From NCBI RefSeq assembly GCF_004762035.2, contig NZ_SIJK02000009.1, positions 30,763-94,762 of the forward strand: a stretch of DNA of 64,000 nt, read 5' to 3'. The position numbers and the translations under genes are program-made. The notes under the pieces are model-generated. The model worked only from the letters and a program-made list of their open reading frames with translations. It was not told the DNA's origin and searched no databases. The DNA is from Candidatus Chloroploca mongolica. GTDB lineage: Bacteria > Chloroflexota > Chloroflexia > Chloroflexales > Chloroflexaceae. Within the stretch, counting starts at the first letter, position 1. The number at the start of each line of letters is the position of its first letter. This document shows, piece by piece, positions 26,336 through 34,904 of the stretch.

Positions 26336-27340
26336 ATGGGGAAAAGCAATTTGCTGCGACCTGAGGATTATGCCAGCACTGGGTCAGTTCAGTCTCTGCC
26401 TGAGCAGGCAATCTATGCGCAGATGACAGCGAGTCTCGCGCAGTGTGCATCGTTGCCGGAAGCCTACGCAATCATCGCCGAGAGTGTGCAACGCCTTTTT
26501 CCTGGTGATGATGGCACCCTCTATATGCGCCAGACCATACCAGGGGCACTTGAGCCGGTCGCCCGGTGGAGCGCGTTTCCTGATGATGGTACCCTGGTTT
26601 TACCAACGACTCCATTCTCACTCTGTATGCCGTTGATTGTGCAGCAACAGGTTCACGGCATGCTGCATGTGCGGATCAACGTCCCCGTGTCGGCTCCCCT
26701 CTTGCTTGATCCTTTGCTTGAAGCCCGGCGGCGGCTCTGTGCGACCCTGGTCGAATATGCAGTGGAGGGTCTCGCACAGGTGCAGCGCCGTCTCTCTGCG
26801 TACGACGAGAGCATGCATGATCCCGTGACCGGCTTGGCCAGGCCCCAGGCGCTGCCCAGATTGCTGGGAATCAAGCTTTTTGAGCCATCCGCGTATCCGA
26901 TTAGCCTGGTGCTGATCGGTGTGGATGGCTATCCTGTTGTTGCCGAGGCTGATGTTGCCACCACGAGTGCGCAGGTAACCCAGGCGGTGAGTCGCTTGCT
27001 GACCGCCCGTGTTCATCCTGATGACCTCGTCTGCCATTATGGTGACGGGCTTTTTCTGCTGGTGATAACTGGGGAAGACCGCACAGGTGTCACCGAACGG
27101 GCCGAGGCTATCCGGCACGCTATCGCTGCGCGGAAGCTGTGCCCGAATGCCACGGCAACAGTCAAGCTCACGGTTTCGGTTGGCATTGCCACCATCATTG
27201 CACCTGGGACACGGCTTGACGAAGCGCTCAGCGCGGCTGAACTGGCCCTCTACTGTGCGCGCCATGCCGGTGGCAATCAGGTGGTGGTTGGCGAAGAACT
27301 TGGTCACGAAGTTGATGCATATATGCGCATGATGCGGTAG
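26336..27340 (+). CDS. GAF-like and degenerate GGDEF domain protein
   Basis: 334 residues. About 40-150 looks like a GAF domain (SLPEAYAIIAESVQRLFPGDDGTLYM). It is followed by the linker HDPVTGLARPQALPRLL and a GGDEF-fold domain. In that domain the signature loop is HYGDGLFLLV instead of GGDEF, and the metal-binding Asp region reads LIGVDGYPVV, so diguanylate cyclase activity is unlikely. The end (VSVGIATIIAPGTRLDEALSAAELALYCARHAGGNQVV) is typical of the fold. The start at 26336 has GGAG seven bases upstream. The frame extends to 26291 without support. It is probably a sensor or scaffold. Confidence 0.8.
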   Translation: MGKSNLLRPEDYASTGSVQSLPEQAIYAQMTASLAQCASLPEAYAIIAESVQRLFPGDDGTLYMRQTIPGALEPVARWSAFPDDGTLVLPTTPFSLCMPLIVQQQVHGMLHVRINVPVSAPLLLDPLLEARRRLCATLVEYAVEGLAQVQRRLSAYDESMHDPVTGLARPQALPRLLGIKLFEPSAYPISLVLIGVDGYPVVAEADVATTSAQVTQAVSRLLTARVHPDDLVCHYGDGLFLLVITGEDRTGVTERAEAIRHAIAARKLCPNATATVKLTVSVGIATIIAPGTRLDEALSAAELALYCARHAGGNQVVVGEELGHEVDAYMRMMR

Positions 27341-27483
27341 TATACGCACAGATCGTGAACATCCTATCAGGGGCGAAACAGGGTTGGTCTCGTATTGAGA
27401 CCCGCGTTGTTTCGCCCTTGCTGGTCATGCTCTGCTGGAAGGTAGTGGGGCCTTCACGATCGTTTTGCCAAAGGGGTAGTTCT

Positions 27484-29685
27484 ATGCATGCACGTTCGGT
27501 TCGCCATCTGTTCCTTGGCCTGGTGCTCATGCTTAGCTTGATCCTGGTGATCGGAGGGAATGGAGCTCTGATTGTACGTTCGGCTCCGCCTGGGTTTGTG
27601 ACGTCGAATGGCTTTACGTTGCAGATCCCACAACAATTGCCCGTCTTTCGACTGACCGCACTTGCTGTAGATGAAGGTCGGGCGAGCGAACTGGCTCAGC
27701 GTTTTGGCAACATCTATGCTCGTCAACCAGTTGCTGCTGAGACCTATCTGAGTAACCCCCGCTATACGGTTCCGAATACGCAAACGCTCTCGTTGTTGAC
27801 GCAGTATGGGGCCACGGGTGGTTTTTATGCGTTTAATCTTGAAGAAGTAGGGCGCGAAACGCCGGTGGGCAAACTTGATCCTGGACAACTCCAGGGGCGC
27901 GCTTGTCAGTTCCTGTTGAGTGGCGGCTTTATGGCTGGCGATGGGCAATTGCTGATTGATCGGCAGATCCCTCAGAATGTCCAAACAATTACCAATCCCC
28001 AGTTCTGTGATATTGATGAGAATACGCCATTTGGCACGATCAAGACGATCCAGGCGGCGACGTTGCCCGCGAACGCGTTGCAACAGGATGTGCCAGTCAC
28101 CGAGACCATCGGGGCGGTGATTGAAATCCCGATGGGCATTCCTTATGCAATTGATCGTCAGTCGCCCGAGTTCTTGCCAATTGGTGGCCCGGGTGGGCAT
28201 CTCTCTTTGCTCTTTAGCACAACTGACTTTGATGTTGAAGGTAACTGGCTTGATCCAGATAGCCCTGGCCTCGCGGCGGTGGCGATGCCCTTCTTTGGCC
28301 GGCAACCGGCGATGCTTGACCGCACCTTCCCCATCCGTGATCCTGGAACGCTGCGCGAGGAGGTTGAGCAACTGGTCAGGGCGACCTATCCCGACGCAAC
28401 CAATGTGACCATCCCCGATCCGGCCCTGCTCTATTTTGTCAGTGACGCTGCGGTTGAGCAGGAGATCATGGAGCCAGTGCTCGACTTTGGGGCGATCGAG
28501 GTGACGGTTGATGGTGAAACAATCGTGTTGCGGAATATCACCGTGCCTCTGATCGAAGGTGGCGAACAGGGCCTTGGTGCGACCGTGCAGATCACGGCAC
28601 CAGCCAACGATAGCCGTTTCCGCCCTGGGACAGCAGTGACTTTCCGCGGCACGATTGCCGATGGCGCGGCCCCGTATACGTACCAGTGGTTCCTTGATGA
28701 CAATGAGCCACTGAGCGATCCCGCCGTACGTGAGGCCGCTGGCGAGGTGACGCTCTTGACCGACCAGTTGCCGGTGCAGGGGCGTGATGGCCTGCCGTCA
28801 GGTTCAACGGTCATTCTGAGGGTGACTGATAGTGTCGGCATCGTTCGTGAAGCGACCGTCTTTGTCGCCCCTGAGGTTATTCCTGCGGTCTATCTGCCGC
28901 TGGTTGCCCGCGGTGGCGCAGCGGCCAGTTCGGTTGCCCCTGCGGCCAGTCTCGCTCAGGTTGGCTACACCTTTGGGGTTGAGGGCAACTGGGATTACCC
29001 GCCTTATGGGCCGGGTGGCTCGGATCTGCCAGGCGTGATCCCTGATGTCAATGGGTTCCGCAGTGGGATGGCGAGTTATGGCTACACCTCGCGCTTCTTC
29101 TGGAGCAACGGCAACGCCTGGGAGCGTGACTGGCGTGATTGCAGCATTGGCAATGGGCTTGATTGCACATCAGGCGTTGATCGGGCGGCCTTTGTCTACT
29201 ATGCCGGGCATGGTGGGGCCGGTGGCTTGGGGATGGCGTCGAGCAAGGATAGCACCTGGTTTGACGGATCGAATGCGCGGTACCAGAACCTGCGTTGGGT
29301 CGGGTTTGCCTCGTGCCAGACCTTGCGGGTGCAGGGCTACAGTGCCGGCAACGAACCGATTCGTCGCTGGTTCAATGCCTTCCAGGGGGCGCATATGCTG
29401 CTTGGCTTCAACAGCAATATGAGCGATATTGCGTTTGGGGGGCGGCTTGTTGACAACATGCGCATGCCGCGTTTCTTTGGCATTGACTTCCCGTGGGCGC
29501 AACAGACGATTGCGCAGGCCTGGGTCAATACCGCGTTCCAGATGAATGCAGGCAAACCGGCCTATATTTATGCCCGCAGCGCAAGCGCCAATCCAATTAA
29601 CGACAAACTGCCGCGTCCTGGGCAGCCGATGCCGTCACGCCCATTCCCGGTACAATCGTACCACTGGGTCTGGTGGAACTTTTAG
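27484..29685 (+). CDS. Secreted protein with Ig/PKD-like domain and a caspase-like C-terminal domain
   Basis: 733 residues. An N-terminal signal peptide or anchor (FLGLVLMLSLILVIGG, about 10-30) leads a long unassigned beta-rich region. An Ig/PKD-like domain (VQITAPANDSRFRPG to DSVGIVREATVFV) follows at about 370-460, then the YLPLVARGG linker common in secreted Chloroflexota proteins. The last 200 or so residues contain FVYYAGHGG (His576) and WVGFASCQTL (Cys611). This His-Gly and Ala-Ser-Cys spacing is that of clan CD cysteine peptidases such as caspases and gingipains. I think the domain matches DUF6345, without being able to check. AAGGGG precedes the ATG by seven bases. The frame is open up to 27355, but that part lacks a signal sequence logic. 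Confidence 0.8.
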   Translation: MHARSVRHLFLGLVLMLSLILVIGGNGALIVRSAPPGFVTSNGFTLQIPQQLPVFRLTALAVDEGRASELAQRFGNIYARQPVAAETYLSNPRYTVPNTQTLSLLTQYGATGGFYAFNLEEVGRETPVGKLDPGQLQGRACQFLLSGGFMAGDGQLLIDRQIPQNVQTITNPQFCDIDENTPFGTIKTIQAATLPANALQQDVPVTETIGAVIEIPMGIPYAIDRQSPEFLPIGGPGGHLSLLFSTTDFDVEGNWLDPDSPGLAAVAMPFFGRQPAMLDRTFPIRDPGTLREEVEQLVRATYPDATNVTIPDPALLYFVSDAAVEQEIMEPVLDFGAIEVTVDGETIVLRNITVPLIEGGEQGLGATVQITAPANDSRFRPGTAVTFRGTIADGAAPYTYQWFLDDNEPLSDPAVREAAGEVTLLTDQLPVQGRDGLPSGSTVILRVTDSVGIVREATVFVAPEVIPAVYLPLVARGGAAASSVAPAASLAQVGYTFGVEGNWDYPPYGPGGSDLPGVIPDVNGFRSGMASYGYTSRFFWSNGNAWERDWRDCSIGNGLDCTSGVDRAAFVYYAGHGGAGGLGMASSKDSTWFDGSNARYQNLRWVGFASCQTLRVQGYSAGNEPIRRWFNAFQGAHMLLGFNSNMSDIAFGGRLVDNMRMPRFFGIDFPWAQQTIAQAWVNTAFQMNAGKPAYIYARSASANPINDKLPRPGQPMPSRPFPVQSYHWVWWNF

Positions 29686-29688
29686 AAA

Positions 29689-29862
29689 GACGCAGAACGC
29701 CCCTGTCAGCAAAGCTGGCAGGGGCGTTCTGCGTCGCCAGGGCTGCTGCAAAGTTCGCCTCCGGCGGTGGGGTGTGGAGCGGCTTCACCGCTCCACGAGA
29801 GTTTTTGGTTCGTTTTGGCGGTGAAGCCGCCAAAACGAACCAAAAACTGGGGTCTGGGGCGC
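29689..29862. repeat. Palindrome, CGCCTCC repeat and TTTGGTT palindrome in tandem
   Basis: This 310-base gap carries three elements seen elsewhere. At 29689-29735 is a CAGC-AAA-GCTG palindrome with 22-bp arms, the terminator of the secreted protein gene. About 29758-29798 is the CGCCTCCGGCGGTGGGGT repeat with a TGGAGCGG hairpin. At 29801-29847 is a 21-bp-arm palindrome with the tail CTGGGGTCTGGGGCGCA, copy 2 of the element at 16223. The rest of the gap up to 29996 shows only a promoter -10 box. Confidence 0.8.
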
Positions 29863-29930
29863 AACTCCAACGACTTTGCTTCAGCTCTGTCTGCGTCTCT
29901 GGCAGTATGATCGTCAAGGAGTATCTGCGG

Positions 29931-29936
29931 TATAAT
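29931..29936 (+). promoter_or_regulatory. -10 box upstream of the glycoside hydrolase-like gene
   Basis: Consensus TATAAT, 60 bases before the ATG at 29997. The -35 region is poor, so this is a moderate call. Confidence 0.45.
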
Positions 29937-29996
29937 CAATTAACACACTCTTAACATCACATCATCGTTTGTTAATCTAGCGCAGGTAACCTGAAG

Positions 29997-31967
29997 ATGC
30001 TTTCGTACCGTCTGGCCGATCTGAGTGGGCCATTTTTTGATCCTGAGAAACCGTTTCGCAACTGGTCGTCGTTCCCCTACGATCAGCTTGATCTGCCGAC
30101 GGCCCCGTATGTTGACCTACTTCAACTCGATCAGGGGGTCGCACGGGCGCGTGCGCAACTCGATGTCTTGCACGTACAGGGCTACAATGGGGTTGTGGTG
30201 GATAACCTGGCCCACCTGGTTGCGTTTGATGGCCCTGGTGAACCAGTGTATGCTGCTGATAGCCCGGTGCGACGGCGTGCGCTTGTCTATCGCCGCGCCT
30301 TTGCCTCACTTGCGGAACACGCAGCCGCCCTTGGCATGCACTTTTTTGTGACCACCGATATGCAGTGGAGTACGCCCGAACTGCGGCGGGAGGTTGGTTC
30401 ACTCGATGCGAGCAATGCCCGTCTGGTCGCCCTCAATCAGCGCGCTATCGCCGAGCTTTTTGCGGCTCTCCCGCAGGTGAGCGGGCTTGTGATGCGCGTG
30501 GGCGAAGCGGGCGGGGCGCACAATCAGGGTGATACCTATACCGGCCATATGATCTATACGACGTCGGCGGCTTTGCGTAGGCTCATCGAGCAGTTGTTGC
30601 CCGTGTGTGAAGCGTACGGCAAGCAGTTGATCATCCGTACCTGGAGCGTCGGTATTGGCGAACTGGGTGATCTGATCTGCTCGCCTGCCCGTTATGCTGC
30701 GACGTTTGGTGGCCTCACTTCCCCCAACCTGCTTGTTTCGATCAAGCATGGTCCAGCCGACTTTTTTCGTCTGCTGCCAGCCAACCCGACACTGGGCTTG
30801 CCAGGCCCACGCCAACTGATCGAATTCCAGAATCGCCGTGAGTATGAACTCTTTGGTCTGGTGCCGAGTTCAATTGTCACCTTGCACGGTATGGCGCTAG
30901 CGCGTGCGGCGCGTGATCCACAGTGTGCTGGCTTCTGGGCGTGGAATAGTACCGGCGGCTGGGGCGGCGGGCAGGCTTCACTGGGACAGACCGGCTGGAA
31001 CCTCTGGACTGAATTGAATAGCGCGGTAACGGCGGCACTTGCCGATCAATCCGCATTTGCGAGCGAAACCTTTGTCCGTGACTGGCTCCATACACGTCTT
31101 GGTTTGGTGTGTAGCCCTGCTTTTGTCGATGTCGCTGCGGATCTCTATCGCGATTCGGCTCAGTTACTTGAACAGGGCTGGTATATGAGCCACTTGCCAC
31201 AGGCGGTCAACCGGCTTGGCGGGGTCTATCTTTCGCCTTTGCTCTGGGTCTGGTGGATGCGTCCGACGGCCTCACTCCCGATCTGGGCGTATTTAGCCGG
31301 CGCTGTGGCTTCGCCGCAGACGGTGCTAGAGGCGAGTGCGCTCGCTGTGGCGCGAGCGAGGAGGTATGCGGAACGTCTGGCAGAACGTGCGACTGAGGCA
31401 GCAGAGGTTCAGTTTGTCGTTGACAGTGCCCGTTATCTCGCCGATGTGCTGGCGCTGGCCTATGCGATCCGCGCATTCATGTTTGCCTTGTTACATCAGG
31501 CTCAGGCGGTAGAGCCTCGTTCGCGTAGCGATCTGCGCAAGGAAGTTGCGCAACTAATGGAACAGATCGTTATGCACCAGGTAACCTGGGGGCAGCGACG
31601 TGATTTTCCAGCGTTGGAGCTTGAGGAAGTCGAGCGCTTTCTTACCGAACTCCGTACGCATCCCCGGCGGGTAGAGCTCCAGGCCCGCTTTGCCATGGTG
31701 GCCGTTGGTCTGATACGCCACGAACGCAAACGAGCACTTGCAGGGGCTGCGGGGCTCGCTGGGGCGACGGGTGTTGCTCTCGTTATGCTTGGTCATCGCC
31801 ATGGTCGGCTTGGCCTCGCCAGCCTAGCGACAGGCTTGGCTTTGCTTGCGCCGTTGCGTCACCAGGCCTTCCAGGCACTGCTCCCCTGGTTCAGCGAGCG
31901 CTTCAACGTGTTACCGTCAATCTTCTTTGAAACCGGCCCGGCGCTGCGTGAGTGGGTAGAGGGATAA
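29997..31967 (+). CDS. Putative glycoside hydrolase-like protein with C-terminal membrane hairpin
   Basis: 656 residues without a signal peptide. The first 350 residues read like a TIM-barrel glycoside hydrolase related to the GH67 alpha-glucuronidase type. They include GLVMRVGEAGGAHNQGD, LIIRTWSVGIGELGDL, LLVSIKHGPADFFR and RQLIEFQNRREYELFG. The motifs are recalled rather than checked, so the family assignment is tentative. Glu in RVGEAGG and in LIEFQ are candidate catalytic acids. The rest is helical. Near residues 585-630 two hydrophobic segments (AGAAGLAGATGVALVML and LASLATGLALLAPL) could form a membrane hairpin. It stands alone between a repeat cluster and the convergent sigma-factor gene, and the substrate is unknown. 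Confidence 0.65.
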   Translation: MLSYRLADLSGPFFDPEKPFRNWSSFPYDQLDLPTAPYVDLLQLDQGVARARAQLDVLHVQGYNGVVVDNLAHLVAFDGPGEPVYAADSPVRRRALVYRRAFASLAEHAAALGMHFFVTTDMQWSTPELRREVGSLDASNARLVALNQRAIAELFAALPQVSGLVMRVGEAGGAHNQGDTYTGHMIYTTSAALRRLIEQLLPVCEAYGKQLIIRTWSVGIGELGDLICSPARYAATFGGLTSPNLLVSIKHGPADFFRLLPANPTLGLPGPRQLIEFQNRREYELFGLVPSSIVTLHGMALARAARDPQCAGFWAWNSTGGWGGGQASLGQTGWNLWTELNSAVTAALADQSAFASETFVRDWLHTRLGLVCSPAFVDVAADLYRDSAQLLEQGWYMSHLPQAVNRLGGVYLSPLLWVWWMRPTASLPIWAYLAGAVASPQTVLEASALAVARARRYAERLAERATEAAEVQFVVDSARYLADVLALAYAIRAFMFALLHQAQAVEPRSRSDLRKEVAQLMEQIVMHQVTWGQRRDFPALELEEVERFLTELRTHPRRVELQARFAMVAVGLIRHERKRALAGAAGLAGATGVALVMLGHRHGRLGLASLATGLALLAPLRHQAFQALLPWFSERFNVLPSIFFETGPALREWVEG

Positions 31968-32017
31968 TGACGTGGGGCGAAGTCTGCCTGCCTTCGCCCC
32001 ACGCGATCATCTTGCGT

Positions 32018-32584
32018 TCAGCCTTCGGTTGAATCATCTTCACCAAGGCTGGTGCGGATGAGGCGGGCCAGACGTTCGTGGGCCCGGTGTTGCAATGATT
32101 TGACTGCGCCAATGCTACGCCCTAGTTGGTTGGCTGTTTCTTCGAGCGAGAGGCCGTAGCTATGGCGGAGTAAGATGACCTGGCGCTGGGCTTCGCTGAG
32201 GTGACCGAGCGCTTCTTGGAGGGCTGCTTCATTGATCCGGTCGGTAAGCCTCGTCTCGGGGCCTTCGCTGATCGCGCACCATTCGCTGAGTGGGGCTTGC
32301 TTGCGCCGTTTGTTGCGCCGCAGGGTGTCAACGGTGCGGGCGTGCGCAATGCTGTAGAGCCAAGATCCGATCGACCATCCCCGGTCTTCGTAGCGTTCGA
32401 TGCTCTCGAGCATGCGTAAAAAGACATCAGACTGGATGTCGCGGGCGACTTCGGCGTCACCAATGCGATAGTAAACATAGCGATAGATCCCAGGTGCAAA
32501 GCGTTCGTAAATGGTTGATAAGGCTTCGGGGTCGGCGGATCGCGCACGATGGACAAGATCCTCGGGGAGTGCTGCTGTGTTCAT
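32018..32584 (-). CDS. RNA polymerase sigma-70 factor, ECF type
   Basis: 188-residue extracytoplasmic-function-type sigma factor. Sigma region 2 covers about residues 22-95 (YERFAPGIYRYVYYRIGDAEVARDIQSDVFLRML, then SWLYSIAHARTVDTLRRNKRR). Region 4 (LSEAQRQVILLRHSYGLSLEETANQLGRSIGAVKSLQHRAHERL) recognises the -35 element. The frame extends to 32692, but the ATG at 32584 with a purine-rich site is the likely start. No anti-sigma gene is next to it on either side. The 207-base upstream gap has an 8-bp hairpin at 32696-32722 and a TATACT near 32724. Confidence 0.93.
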   Translation of the reverse strand: MNTAALPEDLVHRARSADPEALSTIYERFAPGIYRYVYYRIGDAEVARDIQSDVFLRMLESIERYEDRGWSIGSWLYSIAHARTVDTLRRNKRRKQAPLSEWCAISEGPETRLTDRINEAALQEALGHLSEAQRQVILLRHSYGLSLEETANQLGRSIGAVKSLQHRAHERLARLIRTSLGEDDSTEG

Positions 32585-32791
32585 GGTCGTCTCTCTCGCC
32601 AGATGAAGGATGCAAGGCTTGCGTTGATGCGTATCCGGGAGGTGCAAAGGCTTGTCTGACCTGACCTCCCGTATGCGAGATGCTGACGACACTGGCAGCA
32701 GTGATCAATGGATGCACTGCTGAGTATAGCGAGGGGGGCGTTGTGTTGGGGTTATGGATTTGTAATGAGTTAGTTCTGCGGCATGGGCGCT

Positions 32792-34786
32792 TTACGAGGC
32801 GGTTGCCTCCCCTTCGGCTTCGAGCTCGATCAAGTTCACCCCGCCAGTGACGCTGGCTCCTTGCGCAAAGGGTAGACGTCGCACAACCCCGCTGTACGGG
32901 GCGACCACCGTGTGTTCCATTTTCATCGCTTCGAGGATCATCAGTGGTTGCCCCTCTTCGATCGCTTCGCCTTCGCTGACGAGCAGTTTGATCAGCGTGC
33001 CGGGCATTGGTGCGGTGAGTCCGGCGGCATCGTGGCCGCCACCTGGGCGCGTGGCGCTGTCGGCACTGAGGGGCGCAGGTTGGGTGAGTCGGTAACCATT
33101 GCCGCGCCAGCCGATCAAGAGGTCGCCACTGCGGTCGTGCGCAAACAGAAAGCGCTCGAGTCGCCCTCCGAGTTCCAGGACGCATTCGGTTGCGCCCTGC
33201 ATCACGCGGCGTACCGGGTGGCTTGTTCCTTGGACGCTGATTGTCCAGTCATTCCCACGGTGCTGCGTATACGCAACCAGGGCGTGGTCGCCGCTTTGGA
33301 AGCGCACCGGCACACCGGCGTTGCCCATGCGCCAGTGCAGCGCAAAGGGGTCGTGGCGAAGTGGCGTTGCCGCGGTGGCCTGGGCCGTTTGTTGCGCAAG
33401 GATCGCCCCGGCTAGCACAACCTCGATAGGCGGTTCGCTAGGGGTGGCTAGCTCAAGTGGGTGATCAGTGAGGAAGCCCGTATTGGTGGCACCAGCGGCG
33501 TAGGCAGGGTGCGCAGCGAGGGCACGGAGCAAGGCCAGATTGGTGGTCAACCCGAGCACAACCGTCGCATCGAGTGCGGCACAGAGGCGCTCGACGGCTG
33601 CGGTGCGGTCTTCGCCCGCGACGATCAGCTTGGCGATCATCGGGTCGTAATGCACGGTCACCTCATCGCCGCTGCTCAAGCCGGCGTCGACGCGGATGCC
33701 CGGGCCAGTTGGTGGCGCAAAGAGCGCCAGTTGTCCAATGGCAGGCAAGTACGAGACCGGATCTTCGGCATAGAGGCGTACCTCGATCGCGTGGCCGCGC
33801 ATCGCAATCTCGCTCTGGGTCAGGGTGAGCGGTTCGCCCCTGGCAATGGCAATCTGCCAGCGCACAAGATCGAGCCCGGTCACCAGTTCGGTGACGGGGT
33901 GTTCGACCTGCAAGCGCGTATTCATCTCGAGAAAATAGAACTGGCCCTCGGGGTCAAGGACAAACTCGACGGTGCCGGCATTGACATATCCGGCTGCCCG
34001 TGCGACACGCACAGCTGCTTCGCCCATCGTTGCACGCAGCGCAGGACTCAGGGCGGGCGACGGGGCCTCTTCAAGGATCTTCTGGTGGCGGCGCTGGATC
34101 GAGCATTCGCGTTCGCCGAGGTGCAGCACCGTCCCATAGGCATCGGCGAGCACCTGGATCTCGATGTGGCGCGGGCGCACGATGAGGCGTTCGAGCAGCA
34201 CCGCATCATCGCCAAACGCCGCGAGCGCCTCGCGTCGAGCGCCGGCGAGCGCTTCGGTGAAGCCGGCGAGATCAGTGACGATCCGCATCCCTTTGCCGCC
34301 GCCACCGGCACTCGCCTTGATCAGCAGCGGCGTGCCAATGCGTTCAGCTTCGATCATCAACCGCTCATCAGACTGATCTTGCCCATCGTAGCCTGGTACA
34401 ACTGGTACACCGGCGGCCGTGGCGAGGTGACGTGCCCCAATCTTGCCGCCCATGGCCTCGATCGCCTCGGGAGGCGGGCCAACAAAAATCAGGCCCGCCT
34501 CGCGGCACATACGCGCAAACGCCGCATTCTCTGAGAGAAAGCCATAGCCAGGATGGATCGCCTCGGCCCCGGTTGCGCGGGCCGCCGCAATGATCGCCTC
34601 GCCGCGCAGATAGCTCTGCGTTGCGGCAGGTGGCCCAAGGCAGACGGCGGCATCGGCAAGGCGCACATGCATTGCGCTCGCATCAGCCTCTGAATAGACT
34701 GCCACCGGACTAATGCCCAGTTCACGACAGGCCCGCAGAATGCGCACAGCAATTTCACCGCGGTTGGCAATCAACATCCGTTGCAT
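32792..34786 (-). CDS. Biotin-dependent acyl-CoA carboxylase alpha chain (biotin carboxylase plus carrier)
   Basis: 664 residues combining biotin carboxylase (MQRMLIANRGEIAVRI, ATP loop KASAGGGGKGMRIV, LEMNTRLQVEHPVTE) with a middle linker domain. A C-terminal biotin carrier domain ends the chain, with the biotinylated lysine in LEAMKMEHTV. The layout is that of methylcrotonyl-, propionyl- or acetyl-CoA carboxylase alpha subunits. Without the beta (carboxyltransferase) subunit nearby the substrate cannot be fixed. Residues predicted upstream of 34786 read through an intergenic palindrome, so I reject the longer frame to 34876. BirA at 18544 would biotinylate it. Confidence 0.92.
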   Translation of the reverse strand: MQRMLIANRGEIAVRILRACRELGISPVAVYSEADASAMHVRLADAAVCLGPPAATQSYLRGEAIIAAARATGAEAIHPGYGFLSENAAFARMCREAGLIFVGPPPEAIEAMGGKIGARHLATAAGVPVVPGYDGQDQSDERLMIEAERIGTPLLIKASAGGGGKGMRIVTDLAGFTEALAGARREALAAFGDDAVLLERLIVRPRHIEIQVLADAYGTVLHLGERECSIQRRHQKILEEAPSPALSPALRATMGEAAVRVARAAGYVNAGTVEFVLDPEGQFYFLEMNTRLQVEHPVTELVTGLDLVRWQIAIARGEPLTLTQSEIAMRGHAIEVRLYAEDPVSYLPAIGQLALFAPPTGPGIRVDAGLSSGDEVTVHYDPMIAKLIVAGEDRTAAVERLCAALDATVVLGLTTNLALLRALAAHPAYAAGATNTGFLTDHPLELATPSEPPIEVVLAGAILAQQTAQATAATPLRHDPFALHWRMGNAGVPVRFQSGDHALVAYTQHRGNDWTISVQGTSHPVRRVMQGATECVLELGGRLERFLFAHDRSGDLLIGWRGNGYRLTQPAPLSADSATRPGGGHDAAGLTAPMPGTLIKLLVSEGEAIEEGQPLMILEAMKMEHTVVAPYSGVVRRLPFAQGASVTGGVNLIELEAEGEATAS

Positions 34787-34803
34787 CGTTTTTCTCTTGA
34801 CAA

Positions 34804-34877
34804 GCCAGCTACGCTGGCAGGTCTTATCATCTTGTGTGACAAACAAGCCAGCGTAGCTGGCTTGTTTGTCGCACAAG
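34804..34877. repeat. Two GCCAGC-tip palindromes between carboxylase and oxidoreductase genes
   Basis: A minimal copy GCCAGC-TAC-GCTGGC at 34804-34818 has no extended arms. A full copy at 34831-34877 has 22-bp arms and the tip GCCAGC-GTA-GCTGGC. This is the only place in the window with a bare tip beside a full element, useful for understanding how arms arise. CCGCAGGCCCCCTAC just after it recurs near 35992. Confidence 0.8.
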
Positions 34878-34904
34878 GAAACATTCCCGTGAGCCGCAGG
34901 CCCC

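Noticed and set aside
34787..34876. N-terminal extension of the carboxylase alpha chain
   Set aside because: The added residues come from reading through an intergenic palindrome, and family members start MQRMLIANRGEIAVRI.
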